Shown piece by piece: positions 25,187 to 34,521 of a stretch of DNA of 64,000 nt. The position numbers and the translations under genes are program-made. This stretch comes from UBA967 sp044375555 (GTDB lineage Bacteria; Verrucomicrobiota; Verrucomicrobiia; Chthoniobacterales; Terrimicrobiaceae): assembly GCA_044375555.1 (NCBI GenBank), contig JBILML010000014.1, positions 1-64,000 of the forward strand, in the 5' to 3' direction. Each line of letters begins with the position of its first letter. Position 1 is the stretch's first letter. The notes under the pieces are model-generated. The model worked only from the letters and a program-made list of their open reading frames with translations, was not told the DNA's origin and did no database searches.

Positions 25187-26280
25187 TGAGGTTTTGCGAG
25201 GAATTGACCACAGAGGACACAGAGAGCACGGAGTTCTTTCAGAAGAGGGGTTTGAAAGCCTGTCATTCTCGCAAAGTTTTTGTTCTCGGTATTGCGGGTC
25301 TTTTTTTGATCTCCGTGGCGCAGGCTTTGGAGTCGCATCACTCGGTCGATTCGCTCGATGACGCGCAGGTGCAAAAAGCCTTGGAGGCCGCGCGTGCGAA
25401 TTTCCTTTCTTCCGAGCAACTCGAAAAGGCCAGCCAGCGGGCGCTTTTGCAGGGTTTGACGGAGCAGTTGGGGCCGGGGATTTCGATCGTGGAAACCGAC
25501 GCTGCGCCGGAAACGGCGGCGGGTTTTCCCTTTCTTGCGGAAATCCTCGATGGACGAGCCGGCTACATTCGGCCCGGGAAATTGGACTCCTCCGCACTCT
25601 CGCAATTCGACACGACGCTGAAAAATTTTGGGGAGAAATCCCTGGGTGCGGTGATTCTCGATTTGCGGGGCATTCCGGTGGAGCCGGGATTTGATGGCAG
25701 TGCGGAATTTGCGAAGAGATTTTGTCCGAAGGGCGGGGTTCTTTTCACGGTTCAAAAACCGAATGCGAAACAGGAGCGGATTGTCACGAACGACGGCGCG
25801 CCCCTCTTTGAAGGCGTTCTCGTGGTGCTGATCGATTCCGACACGCGAGGCCAGGCCGAGGTTTTGGCGGCCACGCTTCGCGACAACGCGAAGGCGATGT
25901 TGGTCGGTGCTCCAACCGCTGGCGCGGCGGTGGAATTCGCGGACTTCCCACTTGGCGGGGGGCGTTCCGTGCGCGTGGCCGTATCGCAAGCATCGACGCC
26001 AAAAAGCGGGGGGCTTTTTCCCAAGGGTGTGTCGCCCGATATTGTCGTGCGGCTCGATCGCGAAACCCGCGACAAGATTTTTGATCAGGCCGGAAAAGAG
26101 GGCGTGGGGAGATTTGCGTTTGATGTCGATCCGCCGCGGCTGAATGAAGCGGCGCTCGTGGCGAATACGAACCCCGAAATCGGAGCCGAGGCCCGCGAGA
26201 AAGCGGCGCCAACACTGCGCGACACGGTGCTTCAGCGCGCGCTGGATCTCGTCACCGCGATTGGTTTTTTCAAGAAGTAG
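25186..26280 (+). CDS. exported S41-peptidase-like protein, probably inactive
   Basis: 364 residues. The first ~22 codons come from a dispersed CACAGAGGACACAGAG repeat (translated TTEDTESTE) and are followed by a hydrophobic signal-like stretch (VFVLGIAGLFLISVAQA). The body resembles C-terminal-processing proteases (LGAVILDLRGIP, then VVLIDSDTRGQAEVLAATL, then AMLVGAPTAG and FPKGVSPDIVV). The serine-rich catalytic segment of that family (GSASASE type) reads SDTRGQAE, so the nucleophile seems lost. The true start may be later, for example the TTG at 25252. The start at 25186 is supported by TGATG coupling to purD. Confidence 0.65.
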   Translation: MRFCEELTTEDTESTEFFQKRGLKACHSRKVFVLGIAGLFLISVAQALESHHSVDSLDDAQVQKALEAARANFLSSEQLEKASQRALLQGLTEQLGPGISIVETDAAPETAAGFPFLAEILDGRAGYIRPGKLDSSALSQFDTTLKNFGEKSLGAVILDLRGIPVEPGFDGSAEFAKRFCPKGGVLFTVQKPNAKQERIVTNDGAPLFEGVLVVLIDSDTRGQAEVLAATLRDNAKAMLVGAPTAGAAVEFADFPLGGGRSVRVAVSQASTPKSGGLFPKGVSPDIVVRLDRETRDKIFDQAGKEGVGRFAFDVDPPRLNEAALVANTNPEIGAEAREKAAPTLRDTVLQRALDLVTAIGFFKK

Positions 26281-26284
26281 CGGC

Positions 26285-26722
26285 CTAGCGTTTGCGTCCG
26301 CGCGCTTCGTGCGTGGCTTCCACGGTGAGTGAAAGGCCGCCGCGTGAGGCGAAGGCTCCGCGAACAGTCATGCGTTTCGGGGAGCAGGTGGCGATGAGGT
26401 CTTCGAGGATGCGGTTCACGATTTGCTCATTGAAGGCCGGGGTGTTTCGGAATGAGGCGAGGTAGTATTTGAGGGACTTCGTCTCGATGCAGCGCGCGGC
26501 GGGGACATACTCGATCGAGATTTCCGCATAGTCCGGCTGGCCGGTTACGGGGCACACGGACGAGAAATCCTCGGTCTCCAAAAAAATCGTGTAGTCGCGG
26601 CCGGGGTGGCTATTCGGGAACGAATCGAGGATTTGGCGCGAGGGCTCGGTCGGCAGCGCGGAGGCTTTGCCCAAGAGGCGCAGCGGGGCTTTGGCGGAAG
26701 ACTTGGCGGTTTGTTTTTTCAT
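26285..26722 (-). CDS. queF: preQ0 reductase (7-cyano-7-deazaguanine reductase)
   Basis: A 145-residue type I QueF, which reduces preQ0 to preQ1 with NADPH in queuosine synthesis. The nucleophilic Cys lies in FSSVCPVTGQPDYAEI near residue 57. The substrate-binding ETKSLKYYLASFRN block near 80 and FNEQIVNRI near 98 are intact. I chose the MKKQTAK start; seven more codons are open upstream. The product is used by Tgt, encoded at 53458-55479. Confidence 0.92.
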   Translation of the reverse strand: MKKQTAKSSAKAPLRLLGKASALPTEPSRQILDSFPNSHPGRDYTIFLETEDFSSVCPVTGQPDYAEISIEYVPAARCIETKSLKYYLASFRNTPAFNEQIVNRILEDLIATCSPKRMTVRGAFASRGGLSLTVEATHEARGRKR

Positions 26723-26784
26723 GATCGCGCCGGAGAGTGGCATGAATCAGGACTCGCATCCAGCGCAAGGGGAGGGGGCGAAAA

Positions 26785-27720
26785 TCAGGATGCGGGTTGG
26801 TTTTCGAGGAACCAGGCGTGGGCGTGGGCGATGCCTTCGCGGAGGGAGATTTTGGGTTTCCAGCCGAGACTGAACAGGCGGGAGCTGTCCATGAGCTTGC
26901 GCGGGGTGCCGTCGGGTTTGGTAGGGTCGAAGACGAGGGGGCCGTCGTAGCCGAGGACTTCGCAGATGAGTTCGGCGAGCTCACGGATGGTCACATCGGT
27001 GCCGGAACCGATGTTGATGAGTTCGGGGGAGTCGTAGTTTTTCAGCAGGAAAACACAGGCGTCGGCGAGGTCGTCGGCGTGGAGGAATTCGCGGCGGGGC
27101 GTCCCGGTTCCCCAAACCAAAACCTCGGGTGCGCCGGATTTTTTCGCCTCGTGGATTTTGCGGATGAGCGCGGGGAGGACATGGGAGGTGTGGAGGTCGA
27201 AATTGTCATGCGGCCCGTAGAGATTGGTGGGCATGGCGGAGAGGAAATTCTTTCCGTATTCGCGGGCGTAGGCCTGGCAGAGCTTGATGCCGGCGATCTT
27301 GGCGATGGCGTAGGCGTCGTTGGTGGGCTCGAGCAGGCCGGTGAGGAGGGCGTCTTCGCGGATGGGTTGAGGGGCGAGTTTGGGGTAGATACAGGAACTG
27401 CCGAGGAAGAGGAGCTTGGCGCAGCCGAAGTCGGCGGCGGCTTCGATGAGGTTGTTTTGGAGGGTGAGATTTTCGAGGAGGAATTCGACGGGCTTTTCGG
27501 AATTTGCCACGATGCCTCCGACGCGCGCGGCGGCATCGATTACAAATTCGGGGCGTTCTTTTTCGAAAAAGGCGCGGACGGCGGAGCGATCGAGGAGGTC
27601 GAGTTCGGCGCGGGGGCGGGTGAGGATTTGGGTGAAGCCTTGGCTGGCGAGGGCGCGGACGATGGCGCTGCCAACCATGCCGCGATGGCCGGCGACGAAG
27701 ATTTTCGAGTCGGGTGTCAC
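26785..27720 (-). CDS. fcl: GDP-L-fucose synthase
   Basis: A 311-residue extended short-chain dehydrogenase that converts GDP-4-keto-6-deoxymannose to GDP-L-fucose for surface glycans. NADP-binding GHRGMVGSA is at residues 11-19. The catalytic Ser lies in GSSCIYP near 107, and Tyr/Lys in YAIAK near 137. The conserved NLYGPHDNFD and RREFLHADDLADA blocks are present. The usual partner gmd is not in the window. Confidence 0.93.
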   Translation of the reverse strand: MTPDSKIFVAGHRGMVGSAIVRALASQGFTQILTRPRAELDLLDRSAVRAFFEKERPEFVIDAAARVGGIVANSEKPVEFLLENLTLQNNLIEAAADFGCAKLLFLGSSCIYPKLAPQPIREDALLTGLLEPTNDAYAIAKIAGIKLCQAYAREYGKNFLSAMPTNLYGPHDNFDLHTSHVLPALIRKIHEAKKSGAPEVLVWGTGTPRREFLHADDLADACVFLLKNYDSPELINIGSGTDVTIRELAELICEVLGYDGPLVFDPTKPDGTPRKLMDSSRLFSLGWKPKISLREGIAHAHAWFLENQPAS

Positions 27721-27727
27721 GGGAGGG

Positions 27728-27765
27728 AATTGACCACAGAGGACACCGAGGGCACAGAGGAAATT
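27728..27765. repeat. CACAGAGGACAC-type dispersed repeat
   Basis: The TTGACCACAGAGGACACCGAGGG-type sequence here closely matches 25203-25238, where it forms part of a coding region. Shorter relatives occur at 15910, 18475, 42551, 43244, 45240 and 45393. This copy lies in the short spacer between fcl and the transporter gene. Confidence 0.7.
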
Positions 27766-27772
27766 CTACTGA

Positions 27773-29122
27773 CTACCGGGCGAGGCGTTTTTGTTTTCTC
27801 TCGAGGAGGATCATGGAAAGTCCGCCGCAGAGGGCGAAGGCGATCATGACGGGATACCAGCCGCTCCAGCCGAATTCGGCGAGGACGAGGCCGGTGATGA
27901 AGAGGCAGATGGCGGAGCCGTAATATTGGAAGGAGTCGATGACACCTGCTGCGAAGCCCGCCATTTTTTTCCCGCCGATATCCATCGGGGCGGCAGCGCC
28001 AACGATCGAGTGGGTGGAGTTGACGGTGAGGGAAGTCATGACCAGGAAAAACCCGCCGAGCACAACCCCGAGGAGGCCAGGTTGAATCAGGCCGGTGAAC
28101 ATGACGGCGGCGGCGGCAGCGAGGACGATGGCCTCGAGAAAATAGAGGAACTTGGCGACGGGTGCGCGCTGGCCTTTGAAGAAGCGGTCCGAGATCCAGC
28201 CAGAGGCGATCGAGCCGAGGATCGCGGCGGCGGTCATGAGGTTGAGCGTGATGATTACGGAGAGCGGTTTGGATTTGAGATCGATGCCGAGTTGCTCGGT
28301 GAAAAACATCACGGAGAGCTGGTCCGAGCTGTGGCGAACGGCTCCGGTGCAGGCGTAGGCGGCGGCGTAGAACCAAACGAGTGGATGGCAAAAGATGGTG
28401 GTGAAGGTTTCCTTGAGGGTGACTTTCGTGCCGACGGAATTGTCGATTTCGTCGTGAACGCAATCCGGGTAGCCGGCGGCGGCAGGCTCTTCCTTCACGG
28501 CGAAAAATAGGAAGAGGGCGGCGGCGGCGGTGATGACCGGCGGGATGACAAAGAGAATCCGCCAAGTGCCCGGCTCGACGACCCAGGTGGCGGTGGACCA
28601 CAGGGCGATGGCGAAGCCCGCGAGGAGAAAGGGGGCGAGGGTGTTGATCGTGAATTGCCCGATCTGGATCATGATCCCGAAGATGCCGGCGAAGGTGCCG
28701 CGCTCGGTGCGATTGAACCAAGCGGCGTTGATTTTAACCATGCCTGGCGCGCCGAAGGATTGGAACCAGCCGTTGAGAAGAGCGATCAGGGCGAAGGTGG
28801 AGAGCGTTCCGATGAAGGAGGAGAATCCGAAAATCAAATTGCACGCGATCGTGCCGATGGCACCGATGAGCATGGACCACTTGCCGCCGATGCGGTCGGT
28901 GAAAAGGCCGTTGACGAGCTGGCCGGTGCCGTAGGCGAGGGACCAGATCACCCAGATATTGGCAAGGTCGGTTTTGTCGAAACCGAATTCCTCGTTCATG
29001 CCGGGACCGGCGAAGCGAAAGTTGTAACGGCACATGTAATACGAGGCATACATGAAACCGATCGCGCCCCAGTTCAGGCCGCGGCGGGCGCGGAAGCCAG
29101 GCGGGTAGGAGATTTTGTTCAT
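27773..29122 (-). CDS. OPA-family MFS transporter (GlpT/UhpC-like)
   Basis: A 449-residue 12-segment major facilitator. The N-terminal YASYYMCRYNF block and the LIWSLAYGTGQLVNGL-like stretch match the organophosphate:phosphate antiporter group (glycerol-3-phosphate, hexose-phosphate and related transporters or sensors). RIGGKWSMLIG is the inter-helix 2-3 motif and WFNRTERGTFAGIFG the helix-4 block. The substrate cannot be resolved from sequence. It is separated from fcl by a repeat and lies ~40 bases downstream of the TIGR01777 gene on the same strand. Confidence 0.82.
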   Translation of the reverse strand: MNKISYPPGFRARRGLNWGAIGFMYASYYMCRYNFRFAGPGMNEEFGFDKTDLANIWVIWSLAYGTGQLVNGLFTDRIGGKWSMLIGAIGTIACNLIFGFSSFIGTLSTFALIALLNGWFQSFGAPGMVKINAAWFNRTERGTFAGIFGIMIQIGQFTINTLAPFLLAGFAIALWSTATWVVEPGTWRILFVIPPVITAAAALFLFFAVKEEPAAAGYPDCVHDEIDNSVGTKVTLKETFTTIFCHPLVWFYAAAYACTGAVRHSSDQLSVMFFTEQLGIDLKSKPLSVIITLNLMTAAAILGSIASGWISDRFFKGQRAPVAKFLYFLEAIVLAAAAAVMFTGLIQPGLLGVVLGGFFLVMTSLTVNSTHSIVGAAAPMDIGGKKMAGFAAGVIDSFQYYGSAICLFITGLVLAEFGWSGWYPVMIAFALCGGLSMILLERKQKRLAR

Positions 29123-29164
29123 AGTGGGGGGATGAGGGGGACTTTTAGCAGGCGCACCTGATCG

Positions 29165-30028
29165 TCAAGCCTGCTTTTCCGCGAGGAAGCCGTTTTCGAG
29201 GGTGGGGTGGCGGAAGCGGTAGCCGAGCGAAAGGGCTTTGGCGGGGCGCACGCGGATGCTGTCGAGCAGCAGTCGGGAAAGCTCGCCGAGCGCGAGGCGG
29301 AGGGCGAAGGCGGGCGCGGGAAAAATCGCGGGGCGGTGGAGGGCGCGGGCGAGGATTTGGGTGAAGTCGGAGTTGCGGACGGGGTCGGGATTCACGGCGT
29401 TGAGCGGGCCGTGGACGGCGTTGTTTTCGAGCGCCCACAGGATCATTCCCGCGACATCATCGACATGGATGCAGCTCATCCACTGGCGGCCGCTGCCGAG
29501 CTTTCCGCCGAGGCCGAGTTTGAAAATGGGGGCGATCAAACGCATCGCGCCGCCGGGTCCGGTGACGAAGCCGATTCGCAAAAGCACGGTGCGAACTCCG
29601 AGGTTTTCGGCGGGCTGCGCGGCGGCTTCCCAGGCCTCACAAACGCTGGCGAGAAAGCCGGTGCCGGCTGGCGAGGATTCGTCCACCGCGTTCTCGCCGG
29701 TGTCGCCGTAGAAGCCGATTGCGGAGGCGTTGACGAGCACGCGTGGGCCGCCATGGCGGAGGCTCTCGATGACGCGGCGGGTGGTCTCCACACGGCTGCG
29801 GAGGATTTCGTTTTTCTTGGATTTCGTCCAAAGCCCGAGGATCGGCTCGCCGGAGAGATTCACCACGGCGTCGAGGCCCGAAAAATCCAGCGGCCCATCG
29901 GCGAGGATTTGGCGGAAGCCCGCTGCGCCGCCGCGCGAGAACGGAATGATCGTGTGGCCAGCGGTGGCCGCCATTTTGCAAAGCCGGGTGCCGACATAAC
30001 CGCGCGCGCCGAGGATGCCGATGTTCAT
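29165..30028 (-). CDS. TIGR01777-family NAD(P)-dependent epimerase
   Basis: A 287-residue Rossmann protein of the YfcH/SulA-like family. The N-terminal GARGYVGT loop is at residues 7-14. Central VNLSGEPILGLWTKSKK and SAIGFYGD blocks define the family, and GRQWMSCIHVDDVAGMI follows. The C-terminal half carries the usual FPAPAFALRLALGE and P-AKALSLGYRFRHPTL blocks. The biochemical role of this family is not established. Its start overlaps the stop of the DUF192 gene (ATGA), so both are in one transcript. Confidence 0.85.
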   Translation of the reverse strand: MNIGILGARGYVGTRLCKMAATAGHTIIPFSRGGAAGFRQILADGPLDFSGLDAVVNLSGEPILGLWTKSKKNEILRSRVETTRRVIESLRHGGPRVLVNASAIGFYGDTGENAVDESSPAGTGFLASVCEAWEAAAQPAENLGVRTVLLRIGFVTGPGGAMRLIAPIFKLGLGGKLGSGRQWMSCIHVDDVAGMILWALENNAVHGPLNAVNPDPVRNSDFTQILARALHRPAIFPAPAFALRLALGELSRLLLDSIRVRPAKALSLGYRFRHPTLENGFLAEKQA

Positions 30029-30537
30029 GGACTGGGTGCTGTGGGCTTTGGCAGACCTTCGAGGCGTTCTCCCGGCCAGATGTTGTTTTTTGTGAACCAG
30101 CCCTGCGGCATTTCGAGCGCGTAGGCGATATTTGGAAAGCGGCTGGGCACGGGTTTTTCGTTTCGCGGTTGCAGGTCGTGGAGTTCTTTGATGACGCCTG
30201 CAGGATCAATGTAGGCGATGGTGAGAGGCACCTCGGTGTTCTTCATCCAGAAGCCAACGGGGCCGGAATCATCCATTACGAAAAGCATTCCGGAATCGGA
30301 TGCGAGGGATTTTCGAAACATCAAACCGGCGGCGCGCTCGTGATCCTCGTCGGCCACTTCGGCGGTGATTTTTTTGGTGCCGATGCGGAGTTCGATGGCC
30401 GGCAAGGTAGGCTGTGGGCCGCTCTGCGCGGGGCATGGGAGTGGGTGAAAAAGGAATAGCGCGACCCACGCAAGCGCTGGGAAAATCAAATAATTTTTTC
30501 CGATATTGTTGACAGTTGGCTCAGAATTTGGAGACAT
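30025..30537 (-). CDS. DUF192-family exported protein
   Basis: 170 residues with an N-terminal membrane/signal segment (YLIFPALAWVALFLFHPLPC) and a DUF192 domain from about residue 50. The hallmark blocks are ERAAGLMFRKSL, GMLFVMDDSGPVGFWMKNTEVPL and the following IAYIDPAGVI. The family is common and usually envelope-associated, with no agreed function. The start at 30537 is the first that gives a normal signal sequence; the frame is open further upstream. It diverges from the respiratory operon at 30649. Confidence 0.85.
   Translation of the reverse strand: MSPNSEPTVNNIGKNYLIFPALAWVALFLFHPLPCPAQSGPQPTLPAIELRIGTKKITAEVADEDHERAAGLMFRKSLASDSGMLFVMDDSGPVGFWMKNTEVPLTIAYIDPAGVIKELHDLQPRNEKPVPSRFPNIAYALEMPQGWFTKNNIWPGERLEGLPKPTAPSP
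30509..30537 (+). promoter_or_regulatory. possible promoter of the act operon
   Basis: A perfect TTGACA at 30509-30514 is followed after 17 bases by AGACAT, a poor -10 box. It lies about 110 bases before the actA start in the divergent spacer. The -35 match is good but the -10 is weak, so this is tentative. Confidence 0.3.
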
Positions 30538-30648
30538 ACGGCACCTTTCCCGAAAAAACATGTATTCGACTCTTCGCCGGCACGCAATTTTCCCGTCTCT
30601 TTTCTCGCGAGCTGGACTAGGCACAATCTGACGGCTCCGCACTGACCC

Positions 30649-31302
30649 ATGGCGAACTTTTTTCCAAAATGGACCAACTGGCTTCCGCTGAAGCTGGTGA
30701 TTTGCGTGGGGGCGATCGTGACCTTTATCGTCGGGGGACTCTGGTATTACTTCACCCCGAAATACACCCGCGTCGGCTACGAGCCCACCCAGCCCGTGCC
30801 GTTCTCGCATGTGATCCATGTGCAGCAGCTCGGAATGGATTGCCGTTATTGCCACAGCTTCGTCGAAGTCGCCTCGCACTCGAATGTGCCGACCACCCAG
30901 ACCTGCATGTCCTGCCACACGCAAATCAAGGCCGACAGCCCGAAACTCGCCGCCGTGCGTGAGAGCTGGAAAACCGGCCAGCCCGTGAACTGGGTCCGCA
31001 TCCACAAGGTTCCCGACTACACTTATTTCAACCACGCGGTGCATGTGAACCGCGGCGTGAGCTGCTACAGCTGCCACGGCGCGATCAACGAAATGAAGGT
31101 CGTCTACCAGCACGAGCCGCAAAGCATGAGCTGGTGCTTGGATTGCCACCGCGCCCCGGAAAACCATCTCCGCCCGCCCTCGGAAATCTACAATATGGCC
31201 TGGAAACCGACCGGCCAAGAGACCCAGCGCGAGATCGGCATGAAGTTCAAAGAGGAGTGGGAAGTGAACCCGCCCGTCACTTGCGGAGGCTGCCATCGAT
31301 GA
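30649..31302 (+). CDS. actA: alternative complex III subunit ActA (pentaheme cytochrome c)
   Basis: 217 residues. One N-terminal membrane helix (LKLVICVGAIVTFIVGGLWY) is followed by a periplasmic domain with exactly five CxxCH sites: CRYCH, CMSCH, CYSCH, CLDCH and CGGCH. This is the cytochrome subunit of the quinol:electron-acceptor oxidoreductase that replaces the bc1 complex in many bacteria of this group. It is the first gene of the operon, and its stop overlaps actB as ATGA. Confidence 0.93.
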   Translation: MANFFPKWTNWLPLKLVICVGAIVTFIVGGLWYYFTPKYTRVGYEPTQPVPFSHVIHVQQLGMDCRYCHSFVEVASHSNVPTTQTCMSCHTQIKADSPKLAAVRESWKTGQPVNWVRIHKVPDYTYFNHAVHVNRGVSCYSCHGAINEMKVVYQHEPQSMSWCLDCHRAPENHLRPPSEIYNMAWKPTGQETQREIGMKFKEEWEVNPPVTCGGCHR

Positions 31303-34300
31303 AGAGAAATTTCCACCACCCGAAACCGGAGAAAAACCCACGCATCTGGCGTAGCCTGCGTGAGTTGGAGAACGATCCACAGTTCGAGAAACAGCTCCAA
31401 CAGGAATTTCCGCGCGGAGCCGATCTTTACGAGGACAGCGGACTTTCGAAGCGAGATTTCATCAAACTCATGGGCGCCTCGATCGCGCTCGCCGGCGTGG
31501 GCCTCACCGGTTGCCGCCGCCCCGATGCGTTCCTCGTTCCTTTCACCAAAGGCGTGGAATACACGATTCCCGGCAAGTTTCTCTACTACGCGACCTCGAT
31601 GCCGGCCCGTTACGGCGCCGTGCCATTGATCGCCACGACCAGCGACGGACGCCCGACCAAGCTTGAAGGCAACCCGCTCCATCCGTTCTCGAATGGCGGA
31701 ACGGATTCCTTTGCTCAGGCGGAAATCCTGAATCTCTACGATCCCCACCGCTCGAAAGAAATCACTGAAAAAGGCCAAGCCTCGAGCGACGACGCGTTTG
31801 ACGCCTTCGTAAAATCCGTGGCTTCCGGCAATGGTCAGGGCCTCGCCATTTTGGCCGAGCCGGTCAGTTCGCCCACTCGCAACCGCCTCCGCGCGGATTT
31901 GCAGTCCAAGTTCCCAGACCTCCTCTGGGCGGAATATGATCCCCTCGCCGCTGCTCCTGCTGAAGCGGCTGCTGAGGCTTCGTTTGGCCCAAATGTTCGC
32001 CTCGTTCCGAATTTCAGCCGCGCCGACATTATCTTGGCGATCGATAGCGATTTCCTGAATCCGATCGAAACCGGCATTGGTTACGCGCAGGGCTTTGCCG
32101 CTCGCCGCAATCCGGACCAAAAAGGCGCTCCGATGAACCGCCTGTATGTCGTCGAGAACCACTACACGGTCACCGGCGGCATGGCCGACCACCGCCTGCG
32201 TTTGAAGGTCTCCGACATGGGCGAATTCGCCCGTCAACTCGGATTGGTCCTCGCCAAAGCCAGCGGCAACGCCAACTTGGCCGCCGTCGCCAACGCCGTT
32301 CCCGCTTCGCAAGCGTCCTTTGATCCCAAGTGGGTCGAAGAATGTGCCGCCGACCTCGCCAAGAATGGCGGTCGCTCGATTGTCGTCGCCGGTCCGCTCA
32401 CGCCCGCCCCGGTGCAGGTTTTGGTCAACGCGATCAACAGCGCCCTCGGCAACATCGGCGCCACCATCGCAGCGGTCAAAACCGACGCTCCTGCCGCTGC
32501 CAGCATCGGCGATCTCGCGAAAGCGATCGACGCCGGCAAGGTAAAAGCCCTCTTCATTCTCGGCGGCAACCCCGCCCACAGCGCTCCGGCCGAACTGGGT
32601 TTCGCCAAACTTCTCGAGAAGGTCGCCGATACCGTTCATCTCGGATTGTTCGAGGACGAAACCGCCAAAGTCTGCCGCTGGCATGTTCCGGCCGCCCATT
32701 TCCTCGAAGCCTGGGGCGATGTTCGCACTTTTGACGGCACCTACACTTCGGTGCAACCGATGATCCTCCCGCTGTGGGGCGGTCGTTCGGAACTCGAGAT
32801 TTTGAATGCGCTCAACGGCGCACCCGCTCCGGTCGGCCCAGCGTTGGTCCAAGCAACATTCACGCAGGTTGCCAAATCCACCGACCCTGCCGCTTGGAAC
32901 GCCTTCCTCCGCGATGGCTTCCAACCCAATACGGCCTTCGCGCCAGTCCAAGCCTCTTTCAACGCCACCGCCGCCGCCAACCTCGCGAAGTCCGCGACCA
33001 CCAAGTCGGATGGCTTGGAGTTGGTCTTCCTGCAAAGCCCGAGCGTGGATGATGGCCGCTACGCGAACAATTCCTGGCTCCTCGAGACTCCGGATTTTGT
33101 CACCAAGGTCACTTGGGACAACGCGATCCTCGTCAGCCCCGCCACCGCTCTAAAACTCGGCATCAAGGCAAATAACTTCAATATTCTCGGAGACATCTCC
33201 GAGAAATTGGGCAACGACGTCAACTACGACTTGGTCGCTGACATCGTGGAAATTTCCGATGGCACGACCACCATCGAAGCCGCGGCGATCGTCGCTCCAG
33301 GCCACGCCGACAACTCGCTTTCCATCGCCTTGGGCTATGGACGCAAGGAAGTCTCCGCCTTGATGGATGGTGTGGGTTTCAATGCCTACCCGCTCCGCCG
33401 CTCGAACTGCATGCGCACCCTCGGCGGCGTGACCTGCAAAGTCACCGACCGCGATTATCCGATTGCGCAAACGCAGGAGCACAAGAGCATGGAAGGCCGC
33501 GACCTCGTGCGCGAAGGCACCATCGAGCGCTACGAAAAAGATCATACCTTTGCCCAAACGATGGGCATGGATAGCCACATCCCGCCGAATATTTCTCTCT
33601 ACACCCACCCCGAGTTGACCTCGAAGGAGCAGTGGGGCATGACGGTGGATCTCAATACCTGCACCGGTTGCAATGCCTGCGTCGTCGCGTGCCAGGCCGA
33701 GAACAATGTGCCGGTCGTCGGCAAGGACCAAGTCCGCAAAAACCGCGACATGGCCTGGATTCGCCTCGATCGTTATTTTGCCGGCGAAGCCGAAGATCCC
33801 GAAATGCTCACACAAGCCGTCATGTGCCAGCATTGTGAGAACGCTCCTTGCGAAACGGTTTGCCCGGTCAATGCCACGGTCCATAGCGAGGACGGCCTAA
33901 ACCTGATGGCCTACAATCGCTGCATCGGCACCCGCTATTGCGCGAACAACTGCCCTTGGAAAGTCCGCCGCTTCAACTATTTCGATTACAACCAGCGTCC
34001 GATCGACGAGCTCTACTGGGGTCCGCTCGCCAAGAAAGGCATGGCCGACAGCCTCAAGATGGCGAAAAACCCGAATGTCACCGTGCGCATGCGCGGCGTC
34101 ATGGAAAAATGCACTTTCTGCATTCAGCGCATCGAGGAAGCCAAAATCTCGCGTCTCGTCGAAGCCGGCCCAACCCCAGCCAGCGAGACACCGATCGCCA
34201 ATTTCAAGGTCGCTTGCCAGCAGTCTTGCCCAAACGACTCGATTGTCTTCGGCAATGTCGCCGACCCGAATAGCCCGGTCAGCCGCCTTCGCAAGGACGA

Positions 34301-34511
34301 CCGCGCGTATGTGATGTTCAAGTATTTGAATGTTGCGCCCCGCGTTTCCTACCTCGCTCGCATTCGCAACCCGAATCCTCAAATGCCCGGCGCCGATCAA
34401 GTCGGCATGGCCAACGGGGCCGGTCACCACGGCGCCCATGGCGAGGGGCATGATTCCCACAACGCCCAACCGCCCCATGGCGACGCCCACGCCGCTCCGG
34501 CCGCCCACTAA
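31299..34511 (+). CDS. actB: alternative complex III subunit ActB (MopB-like iron-sulfur protein)
   Basis: 1070 residues. The N-terminal export region is KRDFIKLMGAS...TGC, with Lys-Arg in place of the usual twin Arg and a lipobox-like Cys. A large molybdopterin-oxidoreductase-like region without an evident cofactor Cys fills residues ~60-720. It is followed by a ferredoxin-type domain with four Cys clusters: CTGCNACVVAC near 787, CQHCENAPCETVCP, CIGTRYCANNC and CTFCIQR. The fusion of both parts is the normal ActB layout. The C-terminus is His-rich. It passes electrons between ActC and ActA. Confidence 0.93.
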   Translation: MKRNFHHPKPEKNPRIWRSLRELENDPQFEKQLQQEFPRGADLYEDSGLSKRDFIKLMGASIALAGVGLTGCRRPDAFLVPFTKGVEYTIPGKFLYYATSMPARYGAVPLIATTSDGRPTKLEGNPLHPFSNGGTDSFAQAEILNLYDPHRSKEITEKGQASSDDAFDAFVKSVASGNGQGLAILAEPVSSPTRNRLRADLQSKFPDLLWAEYDPLAAAPAEAAAEASFGPNVRLVPNFSRADIILAIDSDFLNPIETGIGYAQGFAARRNPDQKGAPMNRLYVVENHYTVTGGMADHRLRLKVSDMGEFARQLGLVLAKASGNANLAAVANAVPASQASFDPKWVEECAADLAKNGGRSIVVAGPLTPAPVQVLVNAINSALGNIGATIAAVKTDAPAAASIGDLAKAIDAGKVKALFILGGNPAHSAPAELGFAKLLEKVADTVHLGLFEDETAKVCRWHVPAAHFLEAWGDVRTFDGTYTSVQPMILPLWGGRSELEILNALNGAPAPVGPALVQATFTQVAKSTDPAAWNAFLRDGFQPNTAFAPVQASFNATAAANLAKSATTKSDGLELVFLQSPSVDDGRYANNSWLLETPDFVTKVTWDNAILVSPATALKLGIKANNFNILGDISEKLGNDVNYDLVADIVEISDGTTTIEAAAIVAPGHADNSLSIALGYGRKEVSALMDGVGFNAYPLRRSNCMRTLGGVTCKVTDRDYPIAQTQEHKSMEGRDLVREGTIERYEKDHTFAQTMGMDSHIPPNISLYTHPELTSKEQWGMTVDLNTCTGCNACVVACQAENNVPVVGKDQVRKNRDMAWIRLDRYFAGEAEDPEMLTQAVMCQHCENAPCETVCPVNATVHSEDGLNLMAYNRCIGTRYCANNCPWKVRRFNYFDYNQRPIDELYWGPLAKKGMADSLKMAKNPNVTVRMRGVMEKCTFCIQRIEEAKISRLVEAGPTPASETPIANFKVACQQSCPNDSIVFGNVADPNSPVSRLRKDDRAYVMFKYLNVAPRVSYLARIRNPNPQMPGADQVGMANGAGHHGAHGEGHDSHNAQPPHGDAHAAPAAH

Positions 34512-34521
34512 GGTTTAAGAA

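Noticed and set aside
31188..33035. 615-codon minus-strand open frame opposite actB
   Set aside because: ActB motifs on the plus strand are complete, and the antisense sequence has no recognisable family.
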